A stretch of DNA of 59,121 bases from Pandoraea cepalis (GCF_902459665.1 NZ_CABPSL010000026.1:1-59121), one strand, 5' to 3'. Counted from the first letter of the stretch, positions 38,142-47,030 are shown. Notes: generated by a model not told the origin, from the sequence alone. Made by a program: numbers and translations.

Positions 38142-38516
38142 TCAAAGGCGCAGGTCGGCATCCGACGGCGTACGCCGGCCTCGAGCGATCATGGGGGCCA
38201 CCACCGCGCCCGCGACGGCCGCCAGCGCGGCGATGGATGCCGCGGCCGCTACGCTCTGCCAGGGATGGTCGTGCACGTAATGGTCAGTGGTTCGCGCCCA
38301 TCCCGACACGCGCTGCTGGCTCGTTTTGCGCAGCGTATCGAGCTGTGAGCTCAGTTGCTGAAGCCTGGCAGTGAGTGCGGGACGCGCTTCATCGGACGCC
38401 GGATTGGCTTCGTCGGCAATATCACGCAGCAACGCCTTGATATCGGCAAGGAGGGCCTCGGCGTCGTTGACCAAGGTCTGACGGTGATTCATGAATTCAG
38501 TCCGAATGTCGTTCAT
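38142..38516 (-). CDS. DUF883/ElaB-YqjD-like membrane-anchored protein
   Basis: A 124-residue protein with a long amphipathic helix (residues 1-85). It then has RTTDHYVHDHPWQSVAAAASIAALAAVAGAVVAPMIARGRR, which is the HPW motif plus a C-terminal membrane anchor typical of DUF883. E. coli YqjD/ElaB of this family bind ribosomes at the membrane in stationary phase. It opens an operon with the DksA-like, deacetylase and hydrolase genes, 13 bp before the DksA-like start. Confidence 0.85.
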   Translation of the reverse strand: MNDIRTEFMNHRQTLVNDAEALLADIKALLRDIADEANPASDEARPALTARLQQLSSQLDTLRKTSQQRVSGWARTTDHYVHDHPWQSVAAAASIAALAAVAGAVVAPMIARGRRTPSDADLRL

Positions 38517-38665
38517 TTCTCGCTCCCATCGAATTCGACAATGCGCCGCCGTTGTCGGCGCGGGCCAGGTTCACTATAGACATCTGCGCACGGCGTGCCA
38601 TGACATGGCGCAAATCGGCGTGATCTTCGTGTCTGGGGTTCAGGGGAGACGACCGCCGGCCACGC

Positions 38666-40456
38666 CTACATCGTCTTTTTGAGCATGGTGCGCAGCCGGG
38701 ACAGCGGGCGGGTGTTGAGGACGTCGGCCGCCTCGAGCCAGCCGCGTCTGGCCTGCATGAGGCCCAACGCCAGATGGTTGAAGTCGGCCGTGCGGTGCGC
38801 GTCCGAGGCAATGCTCACCCGCACACCGCTCGACTTCGCCAGCCGGCAGCCGGCGTCCCACAGGTCCAGCCGGCGCGGCTGTGCGTTGGCTTCCACGAAA
38901 GCACCGCGCTCGGCAAGCGCCTGGAAAACGCGTGCGGCGTCGAACCGGCAAGCGTCGCGCTCGCCGATCAAACGAGCAAAGGGATGTGCGAGGATACTGA
39001 AGTGCGGGTGGTCGATCGCCCGCAACAGCCGCGCCGTCTGCTTGTCAGTGGGTAAATCGAAATGGCTGTGAACCGCGCCAACGACCAGGTCGAGCCGCCC
39101 CAGCACAGCGTCGGGAAGATCGAGCGATCCGTCTTCCAGGATATCGACCTCGACGCCCTTGAGAATCCCCGGCAATCCGCCCTTTGCATTCAGCGCGTCA
39201 ATAGCGTCCGACTGCGCGGCGAGACGGCTGGCGCTCAGCCCATGCGTGATGCCCAGACGCGGCGAGTGATCCGTGATGGCCAGGTACTGAAGCCCTTGAC
39301 GGCCGGCCGCTACGGCCATGGCTTCGAGGCTGTCGACACCGTCGCTTTCGTTCGTGTGGACGTGAAGATCGCCCCGGATCTCGCGGGCTTCGACAAGGCG
39401 CGGCAAGGTGCCATCGCGCGCCGCCTCCAGTTCCCCTGTGTCCTCTCGCAACTCCGGCGCAATCCATGGCAGATCGAGCGCTTCGTAGATCGACGCCTCG
39501 TCGCGGCCAGCGATTTTTCGCCCTTGCCGGAACACACCATATTCGTTCAGTTTCAGCCCGCGTGCCTGCGCCATCTTGCGAAGCGCCACGTTGTGCGCCT
39601 TCGAACCGGTCAGATAAACGAGCGCCGCGCCATAACTCGACGCGGCCACCACCCTTAGGTCGACCTGCATGTCGTTCATCAGCACCGTGCTTGCCCGCGT
39701 GCTTCCGGCGGAGATCACCGATCGCGTCTGATCGTAGGCAAGGAACGCGTGAATCACGGCTTGAGGCCGGCCAGACGCCACAGCGATGTCGAGGTCCCCC
39801 ACCGTATCCCTGCCCCGCCGGTAGCTGCCCGCGACCGCCATCGCCTGCGCGGTGCCGGTCTCGCGGAGATACGCCATGAGGGGATCGACGGCGCGCATCG
39901 CGATATCGAGGCTGAAGCGGCGGTGCCGGTCGAGCCGCGCCTGCACGGCGTCAAGCAGGCGCTGTTCCGTGCGCGGTCCGAATCCGGGCAGCGTACCAAT
40001 GCGGTGTTCACGGGCTGCGGCGGCCAGATCCTCCATCGTATGCACGTCCAGGTCGTGCTCCAGCCTGTGTACACGACGCGGCCCCAGGCCCGGCAGACTG
40101 AGCAGCGATTGAATCTGTCCAGGCGTTTCGCGGCGCAGGCGCGTCAGCAGTTCGCTTGCGCCGGTCTCGGCGATCTCGCGCATCTTTCCCGCGAGATCGG
40201 CGCCGATGCCCGGCAGTGTAGTGAGGTCGATGCCGCGCGCCAGCAGGACACCGACGTCTTCGGCCAGCGCGCCGATCGACCTGGCCGCATTTCGGTAGGC
40301 CCGAACCCTGAACGGATTCGCGTTTTCGACGTCGAGGAGGTCGGCGATTTCGTCAAAGATCGCAACGATCCGGTCGTTGGTCACGCCCGCGCGCGGTACT
40401 ACGGTGGCGGTAGCTTCCTTCGCGATGATTTCAGGCTTTTCGGAGGGTTCTCTCAC
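38666..40456 (-). CDS. polX: DNA polymerase X with PHP exonuclease domain
   Basis: A 596-residue repair polymerase. Helix-hairpin-helix motifs (TLPGIGADLAGKM, SLPGLGPRRVHRL, TLPGFGPRTEQRL) precede the nucleotidyltransferase motif GSYRRGRDTVGDLDI (Asp pair, about residue 195-209). The C-terminal PHP domain has GDLHVHTNESDG, LAITDHSP, FSILAHPFARL and SIASDAHRT. It fills gaps and removes 3' ends in base excision repair. The GTG at 40456 has GGAG 7 nt upstream. It follows the phosphoribosyltransferase gene by 70 bp. Confidence 0.9.
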   Translation of the reverse strand: MREPSEKPEIIAKEATATVVPRAGVTNDRIVAIFDEIADLLDVENANPFRVRAYRNAARSIGALAEDVGVLLARGIDLTTLPGIGADLAGKMREIAETGASELLTRLRRETPGQIQSLLSLPGLGPRRVHRLEHDLDVHTMEDLAAAAREHRIGTLPGFGPRTEQRLLDAVQARLDRHRRFSLDIAMRAVDPLMAYLRETGTAQAMAVAGSYRRGRDTVGDLDIAVASGRPQAVIHAFLAYDQTRSVISAGSTRASTVLMNDMQVDLRVVAASSYGAALVYLTGSKAHNVALRKMAQARGLKLNEYGVFRQGRKIAGRDEASIYEALDLPWIAPELREDTGELEAARDGTLPRLVEAREIRGDLHVHTNESDGVDSLEAMAVAAGRQGLQYLAITDHSPRLGITHGLSASRLAAQSDAIDALNAKGGLPGILKGVEVDILEDGSLDLPDAVLGRLDLVVGAVHSHFDLPTDKQTARLLRAIDHPHFSILAHPFARLIGERDACRFDAARVFQALAERGAFVEANAQPRRLDLWDAGCRLAKSSGVRVSIASDAHRTADFNHLALGLMQARRGWLEAADVLNTRPLSRLRTMLKKTM

Positions 40457-40526
40457 GCCTTGACTCCGGCAGACATGCGACGCGACACGCAGGACACCCG
40501 GTAGTGCGCAGGCGATGCGTGGACAA

Positions 40527-41153
40527 TCAGCGCGAACGCAAGCAGGCGACGACCTCGTCATCGCTGACTTGGGGAAATTTCCGGTAGAAGGCACCCACCG
40601 CGCTGAAATCGGCCGGTGTCTCCAGACAGATTACTTCGTCGGCATAGGGCGCGATGTCGCGCAAGGCATCTGGCGGGGCCACCGGCACCGCGCATATCAG
40701 TCGTGCCGGCCCAAGCTGTCGTACCGAATGCAACGCCGCGATGATCGATGCCCCCGTGGCGATGCCATCGTCCACGACAATCGCCAACCGGCCGTCGGCG
40801 CTCGTCCGCTGTCTTCCCGGCGTAAAGCGGGCCCGGCGACGCCGGAGGGTGTCGAGTTGCACCATTCGTTCGTGTTCGACATAGGCACTCTCGCCGCCCG
40901 CCAGCTTCGCGTATGGCGTCAGGTAGGTCCAGCCGCTCTCGTCCACGGCGCCGACCGCCAGTTCGGGATTGCCGGGGGCGCCCAACTTCCTCACCAGCAC
41001 AATGTCCAGATCGCCGCCGAGGGCATCGGCCACGATGGCCCCAATCGGAACCCCACCGCGTGGCACGGCCAGGATCAACGGGTGCTTGCCCGAGTACGCG
41101 TTGAGGGCCTTGGCTAGCTGGCGTGCGGCATCGGCCCTGTCGATAAATGGCAT
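40527..41153 (-). CDS. Type I phosphoribosyltransferase-domain protein
   Basis: A 208-residue protein. It has the N-terminal LILAVPRGGVPIGAIVADALGGDLDIVLVRKLGAPGNPELAVGAVDESG, a hallmark of a stand-alone PRTase family often found near stress and USP genes, and the PRPP-binding loop LAIVVDDGIATGASI (about residues 120-134). The base or other acceptor is unknown. The ATG at 41153 follows GAGGAG. A degenerate Fnr box (41223-41236) with a TAGGAT -10 lies upstream, and polX follows in the same operon. Confidence 0.85.
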   Translation of the reverse strand: MPFIDRADAARQLAKALNAYSGKHPLILAVPRGGVPIGAIVADALGGDLDIVLVRKLGAPGNPELAVGAVDESGWTYLTPYAKLAGGESAYVEHERMVQLDTLRRRRARFTPGRQRTSADGRLAIVVDDGIATGASIIAALHSVRQLGPARLICAVPVAPPDALRDIAPYADEVICLETPADFSAVGAFYRKFPQVSDDEVVACLRSR

Positions 41154-41519
41154 TGACGTTCTCCTCGAACGGCGGCTGAGCGCCCCCATAAGATCATCCT
41201 AGTCATCGGGGGAGGCGCCGGTTTAGCCAAGGTCAAGCATTCCCGTCAGGCGTTCGCACGAAACGGTCTGCGTAAGGATTGCCTGACACGGGGCGTGCGT
41301 CTGCCTACAGAGATCTCAGCCGCACCTGCTTCCCCCCGGACGCGGCCGTCGCGATACTTGGTTTCAAGCCCCTACCCCAAAGACAAAACAAGCCACTTGA
41401 GGGCCACGCCAGACAGTGCGCGAGCGCGGGTAGGCACATGCAGGAAGACAACCGGAACATTGGGCGCATGAACGCGCGCAATCGGTGCATGCAGGCCAAT
41501 GGCTGGCCGGGAGATGGCG
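41154..41519. other. Divergent intergenic region between the PRTase and fnr-type genes
   Basis: It holds the degenerate Fnr box (41223-41236) and a -10 TAGGAT (41201-41196) for the PRTase gene. An in-frame reading (41279-41590) is rich in rare residues and has no ribosome binding site. No other feature is seen. Confidence 0.5.
41223..41236 (-). promoter_or_regulatory. Degenerate Fnr box upstream of the PRTase-polX operon
   Basis: On the minus strand TTGAC-CTTG-GCTAA, a perfect left half and an imperfect right half. The distance of 31 bp to TAGGAT fits class II activation. It lies between divergent genes and could also affect the fnr-type gene. Confidence 0.5.
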
Positions 41520-42305
41520 ATGTACGAATCACATTTTTTGGCAGACGCCGAGCGTCGCTTCGGTGCCGTCGATGCGTTTTCAACGGTTAGTGACGGCATG
41601 TCGAGCGAGCTGATCTCGCATCCCCCCGCCCAATGCGGCACGTGCGTATTGCGACACCTTTGTTTTGCGTCGAAGCTGAACGACCACGATGCAGCACGCC
41701 TGAAATCTGTCGTGCGTACCTGGCGGATGGTCCGGCAGGGGCATGCGCTTTACCGGACCGGCGATTCGTTCCACAGTCTCTACGCGGTCCGCTCGGGTTC
41801 GTTCAAGACCGTGGCGCAGCATTCGCTGGGGCGCCAATACGTGTCGGGATTTCATCTTCCCGGCGAACTGCTCGGCCTGGACGGCATCGTCGCCGAGTCA
41901 CACCCCTGCGATGCCTTCGCCCTGGAAGATAGCGCCGTCTGTGTGATCCCATTCCAGCCCCTGGAGGTGCTGTGCCGCGCATTGACGCCGCTCCAACAGC
42001 ATATTCACCGGCTCATGAGCGCCGAGATCGTCCGAGAGACGGCACAAATGGTGTTATTGGGCAGCATGAGTGCCGATCAGCGGGTCGCGACCTTCCTTCT
42101 GAATCTTTCGAACCGCTTCGAGCAGCGGGGGTACTCGCCGCGCGAGTTCACACTGCGCATGACGCGCGAAGACATCGGAAGCCATCTCGGCATGAAGCTC
42201 GAGACGGTCAGCCGGTCGCTATCGCGGTTTCAGCGCGGTGGGTTGATTCTCGTTGCGGGAAAGCGGATTACGCTTCTGGACCGCGAAGCGCTTGGCGCGT
42301 GCTGA
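41520..42305 (+). CDS. fnr: Fnr-type oxygen-sensing transcription regulator
   Basis: A 261-residue Crp/Fnr-family activator. The N terminus has CGTCVLRHLC, the C-x2-C-x5-C cluster ligands, and a fourth Cys is in ESHPCDAFALED (about residue 130), so a 4Fe-4S oxygen sensor is expected. A cNMP-binding-like barrel and the helix-turn-helix MTREDIGSHLGMKLETVSRSLSRFQRGGLI follow. The E-x2-S-R recognition helix predicts TTGAT-N4-ATCAA targets, and such boxes are abundant around it. The ATG at 41520 has GGAG 6 nt upstream; ATGs at 41499 and 41514 are alternatives. Whether a second, housekeeping Fnr exists elsewhere is unknown. Confidence 0.92.
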   Translation: MYESHFLADAERRFGAVDAFSTVSDGMSSELISHPPAQCGTCVLRHLCFASKLNDHDAARLKSVVRTWRMVRQGHALYRTGDSFHSLYAVRSGSFKTVAQHSLGRQYVSGFHLPGELLGLDGIVAESHPCDAFALEDSAVCVIPFQPLEVLCRALTPLQQHIHRLMSAEIVRETAQMVLLGSMSADQRVATFLLNLSNRFEQRGYSPREFTLRMTREDIGSHLGMKLETVSRSLSRFQRGGLILVAGKRITLLDREALGAC

Positions 42306-42370
42306 CGGCGCCGACATGACGGCCGCCGAACGTCCGACGCCTCGCCACGCGAGACCGATCACGTAGATCG

Positions 42371-43018
42371 TCAGAGGTTATCGCCCTCGTCGAAGAGATG
42401 ATGGCGAAGCGCGTAGCGCACCAGTTGCATCTCATTGAGCATCTGCATTTTCTCCATGAGACGCATCTTGTAGGTGCTGACGGTCTTGGGGCTGACACAC
42501 AGCGCATTGGCGATGGTGGTGAGCGGTTCGCCACGCACCAGGCGACGATAGACTTCCAGTTCGCGATTGGACAGGCGCCGATGCGGCACGTCGTCGCCAT
42601 TTCCCTGGAAGATCGACGCCAACTTGCCCGCGATCGACTGGCTGACATAGGTGCCACCCACGGCCACATGATTGATGGCCGTGACCAGTTCGTCTGCTGC
42701 GCTTTCCTTGGTCAGGTATCCCGCTGCCCCCGCCTGGAAAGCACGCACGATGTACTGCTCCTCCGAGTGCATGGTAAGCACCAGTATGCGCAACGCCGGA
42801 TGGGAATCCAGTAACAGCCGAATCAGTTCCAATCCGCTTCTTCCCGGCATCGACAGATCGAGCAGCAACACGTTGGGAGAGCAATCATCGACCATCAAGG
42901 GGATCGCAGCGCCGTCCGCAGCTTCGCCGACGACGTCAAACATGCCCGCCCCCTCCAGGATATGTTTGAGTCCATCTCTCACTACGGCGTGATCGTCCGC
43001 GATCATGATACGCGTCAT
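42371..43018 (-). CDS. NarL/FixJ-family response regulator (orphan)
   Basis: A 215-residue regulator. The receiver domain (MTRIMIADDHAVVRDGLKHIL, phosphoacceptor Asp in VLLLDLSMPGRSG near residue 56, Lys in YLTKESA) is followed by the LuxR helix-turn-helix LSNRELEVYRRLVRGEPLTTIANALCVSPKTVSTYKMRLMEKM. The ATG at 43018 follows GGAGG by 6 nt. No histidine kinase gene lies in this window. It converges on the fnr-type gene, so the pair may form the control unit of the stress locus. Confidence 0.9.
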   Translation of the reverse strand: MTRIMIADDHAVVRDGLKHILEGAGMFDVVGEAADGAAIPLMVDDCSPNVLLLDLSMPGRSGLELIRLLLDSHPALRILVLTMHSEEQYIVRAFQAGAAGYLTKESAADELVTAINHVAVGGTYVSQSIAGKLASIFQGNGDDVPHRRLSNRELEVYRRLVRGEPLTTIANALCVSPKTVSTYKMRLMEKMQMLNEMQLVRYALRHHLFDEGDNL

Positions 43019-43637
43019 GCCTTGCCTCCGAATTTGGTGGCAACCGCTTGCCTGAGAGGCTGCCCGGCAGAGCCTTCGATTCGCGTACCCAGCGACACCG
43101 GCGAGGCGGTGGCACGTTGCGGATAAACCGCATCCGTCCGATCTTGAGCTATTCAGTGACCTATACCCCCCCAATATGGGGCGGCAATCACCGAGCGCAA
43201 ACCACCGCTCGGGATTCGCTTTTGCAACGGTTTGCGAGCGCACTTCCGTCCCGCAGTTGTTCTTCTATTAACTAAAGCGCATTTCTCTCAGCTTTCAAGA
43301 GATATTACCGTCGAGGTGCGACCGACGTATCAGCCGAAAAGATGAGAGGAATCCCTCCAAACAAAAAATGGGAGGCACGATCCGGCGTTATGGCATCGGG
43401 TAAGTACCCCCATCGGGCAGTTCGTCCCGGTACGCGGGAGAATCGCAGCGGGATGCCGTTTTTTGGGGTGCTTGCGGCGTCGATGCGGTCCCGCGCAACG
43501 TATTCAAGACGCTGCATCGTGACGAATTGACTTGGGTCATGGCGCCTCTCGTGCACAGGCTTATAAATGGCGAATACAGACACGGTCGTCAATCCCTCCA
43601 GATCGTGCCAGCGATCCCAAGTGCTTAAGAGGTACTC
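43019..43637. other. Long intergenic region upstream of the response regulator
   Basis: No convincing gene is seen in 619 bp. CCCC-AATAT-GGGG at 43169-43181 is a small inverted repeat in front of the response regulator gene. An Fnr-like box (43527-43540) with a TATAAA -10 serves the downstream plus-strand gene. The middle (43200-43330) is AT-richer than the neighbouring genes. Confidence 0.5.
43527..43540 (+). promoter_or_regulatory. Fnr-like box upstream of the hypothetical gene at 43638
   Basis: TTGAC-TTGG-GTCAT, one mismatch in the last base. TATAAA (43562-43567) is centred 31 bp downstream, giving class II geometry and a start near 43573. Confidence 0.65.
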
Positions 43638-43982
43638 ATGTCTACGCAGCGACAACATTACAAGGCATTCCTTATCGAGGCTCACGCGCAGCTTGTCGGT
43701 TGCGGCGGATATGCCATACCGAGCCAGGACCGGCGCTATTTGCCTGTGGCGATCGTGCGCGGCGCAACGGCAAAGCACGACGGCCCTCTGTCGGATGACG
43801 CGCCGACCGAAGGCGTTGTGATACAGATCACATTGAACGAGCGGTTGGACGCAGACCCCTATCGCGCGCTCCGATGCGCGATCGATTATGCGTGTCAGGT
43901 GATCGACGGGCTGCGGTCGCCCGAATTTGAAGATATGCCGCGCGGCGTCGCGTTCATCCCGCTTCCGCAAACGCTGCACTAG
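43638..43982 (+). CDS. Conserved-looking hypothetical protein in the Fnr regulon
   Basis: A 114-residue soluble protein with no signal peptide or membrane segment. Composition is normal, with LNERLDADPYRALRCAIDYACQVIDGLRSPEFEDMPRGVAFIPLP in the C-terminal half and a central beta-rich part. The ATG at 43638 has AGAGG 6 nt upstream. The promoter has an Fnr-like box and good -10. I do not recognise the family. Lying between the response regulator and hsp20, it is probably part of the low-oxygen response. Confidence 0.7.
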   Translation: MSTQRQHYKAFLIEAHAQLVGCGGYAIPSQDRRYLPVAIVRGATAKHDGPLSDDAPTEGVVIQITLNERLDADPYRALRCAIDYACQVIDGLRSPEFEDMPRGVAFIPLPQTLH

Positions 43983-44033
43983 TCCGCCTCGCGAGGGTAC
44001 CTGAGCGGCACCCTCACATGCCGCCTGTGCGGC

Positions 44034-44462
44034 TTACTGAATGGTCAACTCCCGCTGGCCGGCATCGGCCCGCTTTGGCAGCACCAGTTCCAGCACTCCG
44101 TCGCGATAGTTCGCGACGGCCTTGTCCCGGTCCACTGCCTGTGACAACGAGAAGCTGCGATACATATCGCCTTCATACCGTTCCCGATGCACGAAGTTGC
44201 CCTTGTCCTTCGTTTCCGTGGTGTTGCTGAGGTGCGCGCTGATGGACACCTGGTTGCCGTCGAGCGCGACCTTGATGTTTTCCTTGCTCACACCAGGTAT
44301 ATCGGCGCGTACGGTAAATTGCTTGTCGTCCTCTTCGACATCGAGCTTGATTTGCATACGCTTCGAACTCTCCAGCGCAAGCGGACGCCAGAACGCGTTA
44401 CGAATGAGGTTCTCGAACGGCTCGTCGAGACTCAGAGGATCGAATCGGGTGAGGTTTGCCAT
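44034..44462 (-). CDS. Hsp20/alpha-crystallin small heat shock protein
   Basis: A 142-residue chaperone. The alpha-crystallin domain shows FTVRADIPGVSKENIKVALDGNQVSISAH and the A-x4-GVL consensus NYRDGVLELVLPKR. The short C-terminal tail ends ELTIQ, so the IxI anchoring motif is replaced by LTI. It holds unfolding proteins for later refolding. GGAG precedes the ATG at 44462. The Fnr box at 44556-44569 suggests induction by low oxygen rather than, or as well as, heat. Confidence 0.92.
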   Translation of the reverse strand: MANLTRFDPLSLDEPFENLIRNAFWRPLALESSKRMQIKLDVEEDDKQFTVRADIPGVSKENIKVALDGNQVSISAHLSNTTETKDKGNFVHRERYEGDMYRSFSLSQAVDRDKAVANYRDGVLELVLPKRADAGQRELTIQ

Positions 44463-44555
44463 GACTGACTCCGTGGGATAAGGGGCGCGGTGCGCCCAGG
44501 GGGCTGCGATCCATGTCGCACGTTGTCTAATCTAGATCGCGAGCGCGCCGACGAA

Positions 44556-44569
44556 TTGACTGACATCAA
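44556..44569 (-). promoter_or_regulatory. Fnr box upstream of hsp20
   Basis: On the plus strand TTGAC-TGAC-ATCAA, matching TTGAY-N4-ATCAA. TAGATT (44534-44529) is 31 bp downstream on the minus strand. Confidence 0.75.
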
Positions 44570-44587
44570 GAGAAACCTTGGCGTCGA

Positions 44588-45838
44588 TCATGAAATCGAC
44601 GGCACGAAGGCATAACCGAGCCAGAGGGCAGCAATCACCAGCACGATGCCGGGAACGACGAGCTTCGCGAAACGTGGCCCCCCGGATACGAACGCGGCAA
44701 TCCCCTTGACCATGGCGTTTGTCGAGGCCCCGGCCAGTATCGGAAGGCCAACGTCCGTGACGCTGAGCCGGCCCTGTTCGGCCAGCGCGGCCGCACTGGC
44801 CGCGATGGAATGCGCGTCCGCCAAGCCGCCCACCAAGGCGACCGCCAGCAAGCCCGATTTCCCGAACCAATGCGAGAGTGCCCCCGAAGCGAACATGGCG
44901 ACGGACACACTCAGGGTCAGCACCAACGCGGACTTCAAATCGATGGCGGTTCCAATGTGGACCATTGGCGGCGTGGCGCACCGGTTCGCGCGCCAAAGCG
45001 CCCAAAGTCCGTACGACAGCGCGGCAACGGCGCCGGCGCCGAGCGGCAACGCAAGATGGAGCAACACAGTCGGGAAGACCGTGCCAATCACAATGGCCAA
45101 CTGCACCATGGTCGAGACGCTGGAGAGCGCGGCGCCCGCGACGGCGGGCAGCAACAAGGCCGGGTTTTGCCTGGCCTGCAGGCCCATCGCGCTGATCGTG
45201 GCGATGCTCGACGCGAACCCGGAAGCGAACCCCGTGACCGGCAATCCCGCGTTCGGCCCAAGCGCGCGTTGGGCAAAATGACCGATCACGGCAATGGAGA
45301 GCATGACGACGGTGAAGCGCCATATCGTGGACGGATTGACCGAGTCGAAGACATCGATAGGCCGATTCGGCAGGATAGGCAGAATCACGAGGGCAGCCAC
45401 CGCGAGCAGAAGCACGTCCTGCAACTCGGCTTCCGTCACGACGCGCGTCACGAGCCGATGCAAGTGAAAGCGCACCTGCATCACGCTCGCGACGGCCACG
45501 GCGATGGCGATCGTCAAGGCGGGGTGGCGTTGCGCCATCGCACCGAGCAGCAACGTCAGGATCAGCGAGATCTCGGTCGTGATCCCTGGATCGTCGTGGG
45601 GACGTAGATAGGCGGCGATCAACACCGCGCTGAGCGCCAGCACCACCGCAGCCAGGAGCCAAACGCCCCCCAGTGCCAAGGCCGCTGCCCCCAGAACGGC
45701 TGTCAGCGCAAACGTCCGGATGCCTGCCGCCGACCGCTCGTGGGTCGCACCCTTGCGCCGCTCGCGTTCGGCACCGATGAGCACGCCAATCGCCAGCGCG
45801 GTTGCATACGGCAGAATTTCGAGCATGGATTCGGTCAT
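44588..45838 (-). CDS. MgtC/SapB plus DUF4010 membrane protein
   Basis: A 416-residue inner membrane protein. The MgtC/SapB domain (ATALAIGVLIGAERERRKGATHERSAAGIRTFALTAVLGA) occupies the first 130 residues, and a DUF4010 domain with about eight membrane segments follows (GFASGFASSIATISAMGLQAR and VALVGGLADAHSIAASAAALAEQG). MgtC proteins are linked to low-magnesium survival, and the fusion has no settled function. I prefer the ATG at 45838; the ATG at 45877 adds a poorly conserved leader. It is divergent from a tandem USP gene. Confidence 0.85.
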   Translation of the reverse strand: MTESMLEILPYATALAIGVLIGAERERRKGATHERSAAGIRTFALTAVLGAAALALGGVWLLAAVVLALSAVLIAAYLRPHDDPGITTEISLILTLLLGAMAQRHPALTIAIAVAVASVMQVRFHLHRLVTRVVTEAELQDVLLLAVAALVILPILPNRPIDVFDSVNPSTIWRFTVVMLSIAVIGHFAQRALGPNAGLPVTGFASGFASSIATISAMGLQARQNPALLLPAVAGAALSSVSTMVQLAIVIGTVFPTVLLHLALPLGAGAVAALSYGLWALWRANRCATPPMVHIGTAIDLKSALVLTLSVSVAMFASGALSHWFGKSGLLAVALVGGLADAHSIAASAAALAEQGRLSVTDVGLPILAGASTNAMVKGIAAFVSGGPRFAKLVVPGIVLVIAALWLGYAFVPSIS

Positions 45839-45918
45839 CGCGCGCCCGTATATTTCGTTCTGTGCACGGTATAGCATAAGCGATGGGGCGCGTCGGCGCC
45901 GCGTCGTGGCGTGCGATG

Positions 45919-45932
45919 TTGATCGAACGCAA
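45919..45932. promoter_or_regulatory. Degenerate Fnr box upstream of the tandem USP gene
   Basis: TTGAT-CGAA-CGCAA: perfect left half, two mismatches on the right. TATGCT (45954-45959) lies 31 bp downstream on the plus strand, the same -10 and distance as at the SagB-like nitroreductase gene. Confidence 0.4.
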
Positions 45933-46005
45933 TGGCGCTGCCCGTGTACCGTCTATGCTATTAACGATTCATCGATAAGGATCGCCCTGCCCGGCGACTT
46001 CGACC

Positions 46006-46965
46006 ATGGAACCTGTCTCCCAACTGCTGTCGCCCCATGGCTTTCCCAAGCCGTTCCGGCGGATCCTCGTTGCCGTCGATCCGAGCGGCGCGTCGCTGAA
46101 CGCCATCCCGTATGCCGCCCATTTCTGTTCGCCGGACACGCAAGCGCTGGTCTTGGGATTCTTCGAGGATCCCGAGGCGTACCTGACGCCTCACTCCCGT
46201 ACGCCGGCCGATGTCAGCGCCGCGTTCGACGAACTCCGCCGCGACGAACTCGTGGCCCTGGAGGGCGCACAGGCGGTATTGCAACGTACTGGCGCACAGG
46301 TGCACAAGCGTCTGCTGGGGCCGGCGCTGGGCAATCGCGAAATCTCGGCGGGCATTGCCCGAGTGGCCGATGAATGGAATGCCGACCTGGTCGTCGTCGG
46401 CGCCGAACCCGCCGCCGGTATTGCCGCCCTGCTGGGCACCAGGGTCTCTGCCGAACTGGCCGAGCACACGCACCGCGCCATTCTCATGATTCCCAAAAAA
46501 GCGACCGAATCGTCGCTGCACCACGCGCGCCGGATCCTGTTTGCGGTCGACGGTAGCGAGGCATCGCTGCATGCCGTTCGCGTGGGGATGCAGGTGGCCC
46601 CGCCGCATTCGAGCCTGCTGGCTATTTATGTCGAGGACCGAGGGGTCGACGTGTCCGAATTGGAGGAATCCCTTCTCTCGTCGGCGCCCAACGTTCCCCG
46701 CGCTGCAAACGCGCTCAAACAAGCCTCGGCGATCATGACCGAACTGGGTGCCAAAGCCAACATCGAGAGCCGCGTGTCGCACACGCGCCTGACGGAAGAC
46801 GTGGCCACCGCCCTACTCCGGGAAGCGCAGGAATGGGACGCGGACCTCGTCGTCGTGGGCGCGCAGGATCGTCACGGGTTGCGCTCATGGTTCAACGGTC
46901 ATGAGAACGAGCGGGTTGCCCGCGCGATCGATCGCCCGTTGCTGGTCGTCAATCAGGCGGGCTGA
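46006..46965 (+). CDS. Tandem-domain universal stress protein
   Basis: A 319-residue protein with two UspA domains, beginning RRILVAVDPSGASLNAIPYAA (about residue 18) and RRILFAVDGSEASLHAVRVGM (about residue 174). Neither keeps the full ATP loop: domain 1 has VVVGAEPAAGIAALLGTRVS and domain 2 has VVVGAQDRHGLRSWFNG. ATP binding is therefore doubtful. Tandem USPs are common in dormancy-type regulons. It is divergent from the MgtC-like gene. Confidence 0.88.
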   Translation: MEPVSQLLSPHGFPKPFRRILVAVDPSGASLNAIPYAAHFCSPDTQALVLGFFEDPEAYLTPHSRTPADVSAAFDELRRDELVALEGAQAVLQRTGAQVHKRLLGPALGNREISAGIARVADEWNADLVVVGAEPAAGIAALLGTRVSAELAEHTHRAILMIPKKATESSLHHARRILFAVDGSEASLHAVRVGMQVAPPHSSLLAIYVEDRGVDVSELEESLLSSAPNVPRAANALKQASAIMTELGAKANIESRVSHTRLTEDVATALLREAQEWDADLVVVGAQDRHGLRSWFNGHENERVARAIDRPLLVVNQAG

Positions 46966-47030
46966 CGCGTCGGGGACGAGACCCGCGTGCGCCCCGGGGC
47001 CTGATGGCACCGCCGCACGCCGCAGACGCG

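Noticed and set aside
41279-41590. 103-codon frame overlapping the fnr-type start
   Set aside because: It has no ribosome binding site, unnatural composition and runs out of frame into the fnr-type gene.
44532-45932. 466-codon frame on the same strand as the MgtC/DUF4010 gene
   Set aside because: Out-of-frame translation rich in Arg, Gly and Cys without membrane segments; the alternative frame encodes a clear MgtC protein.
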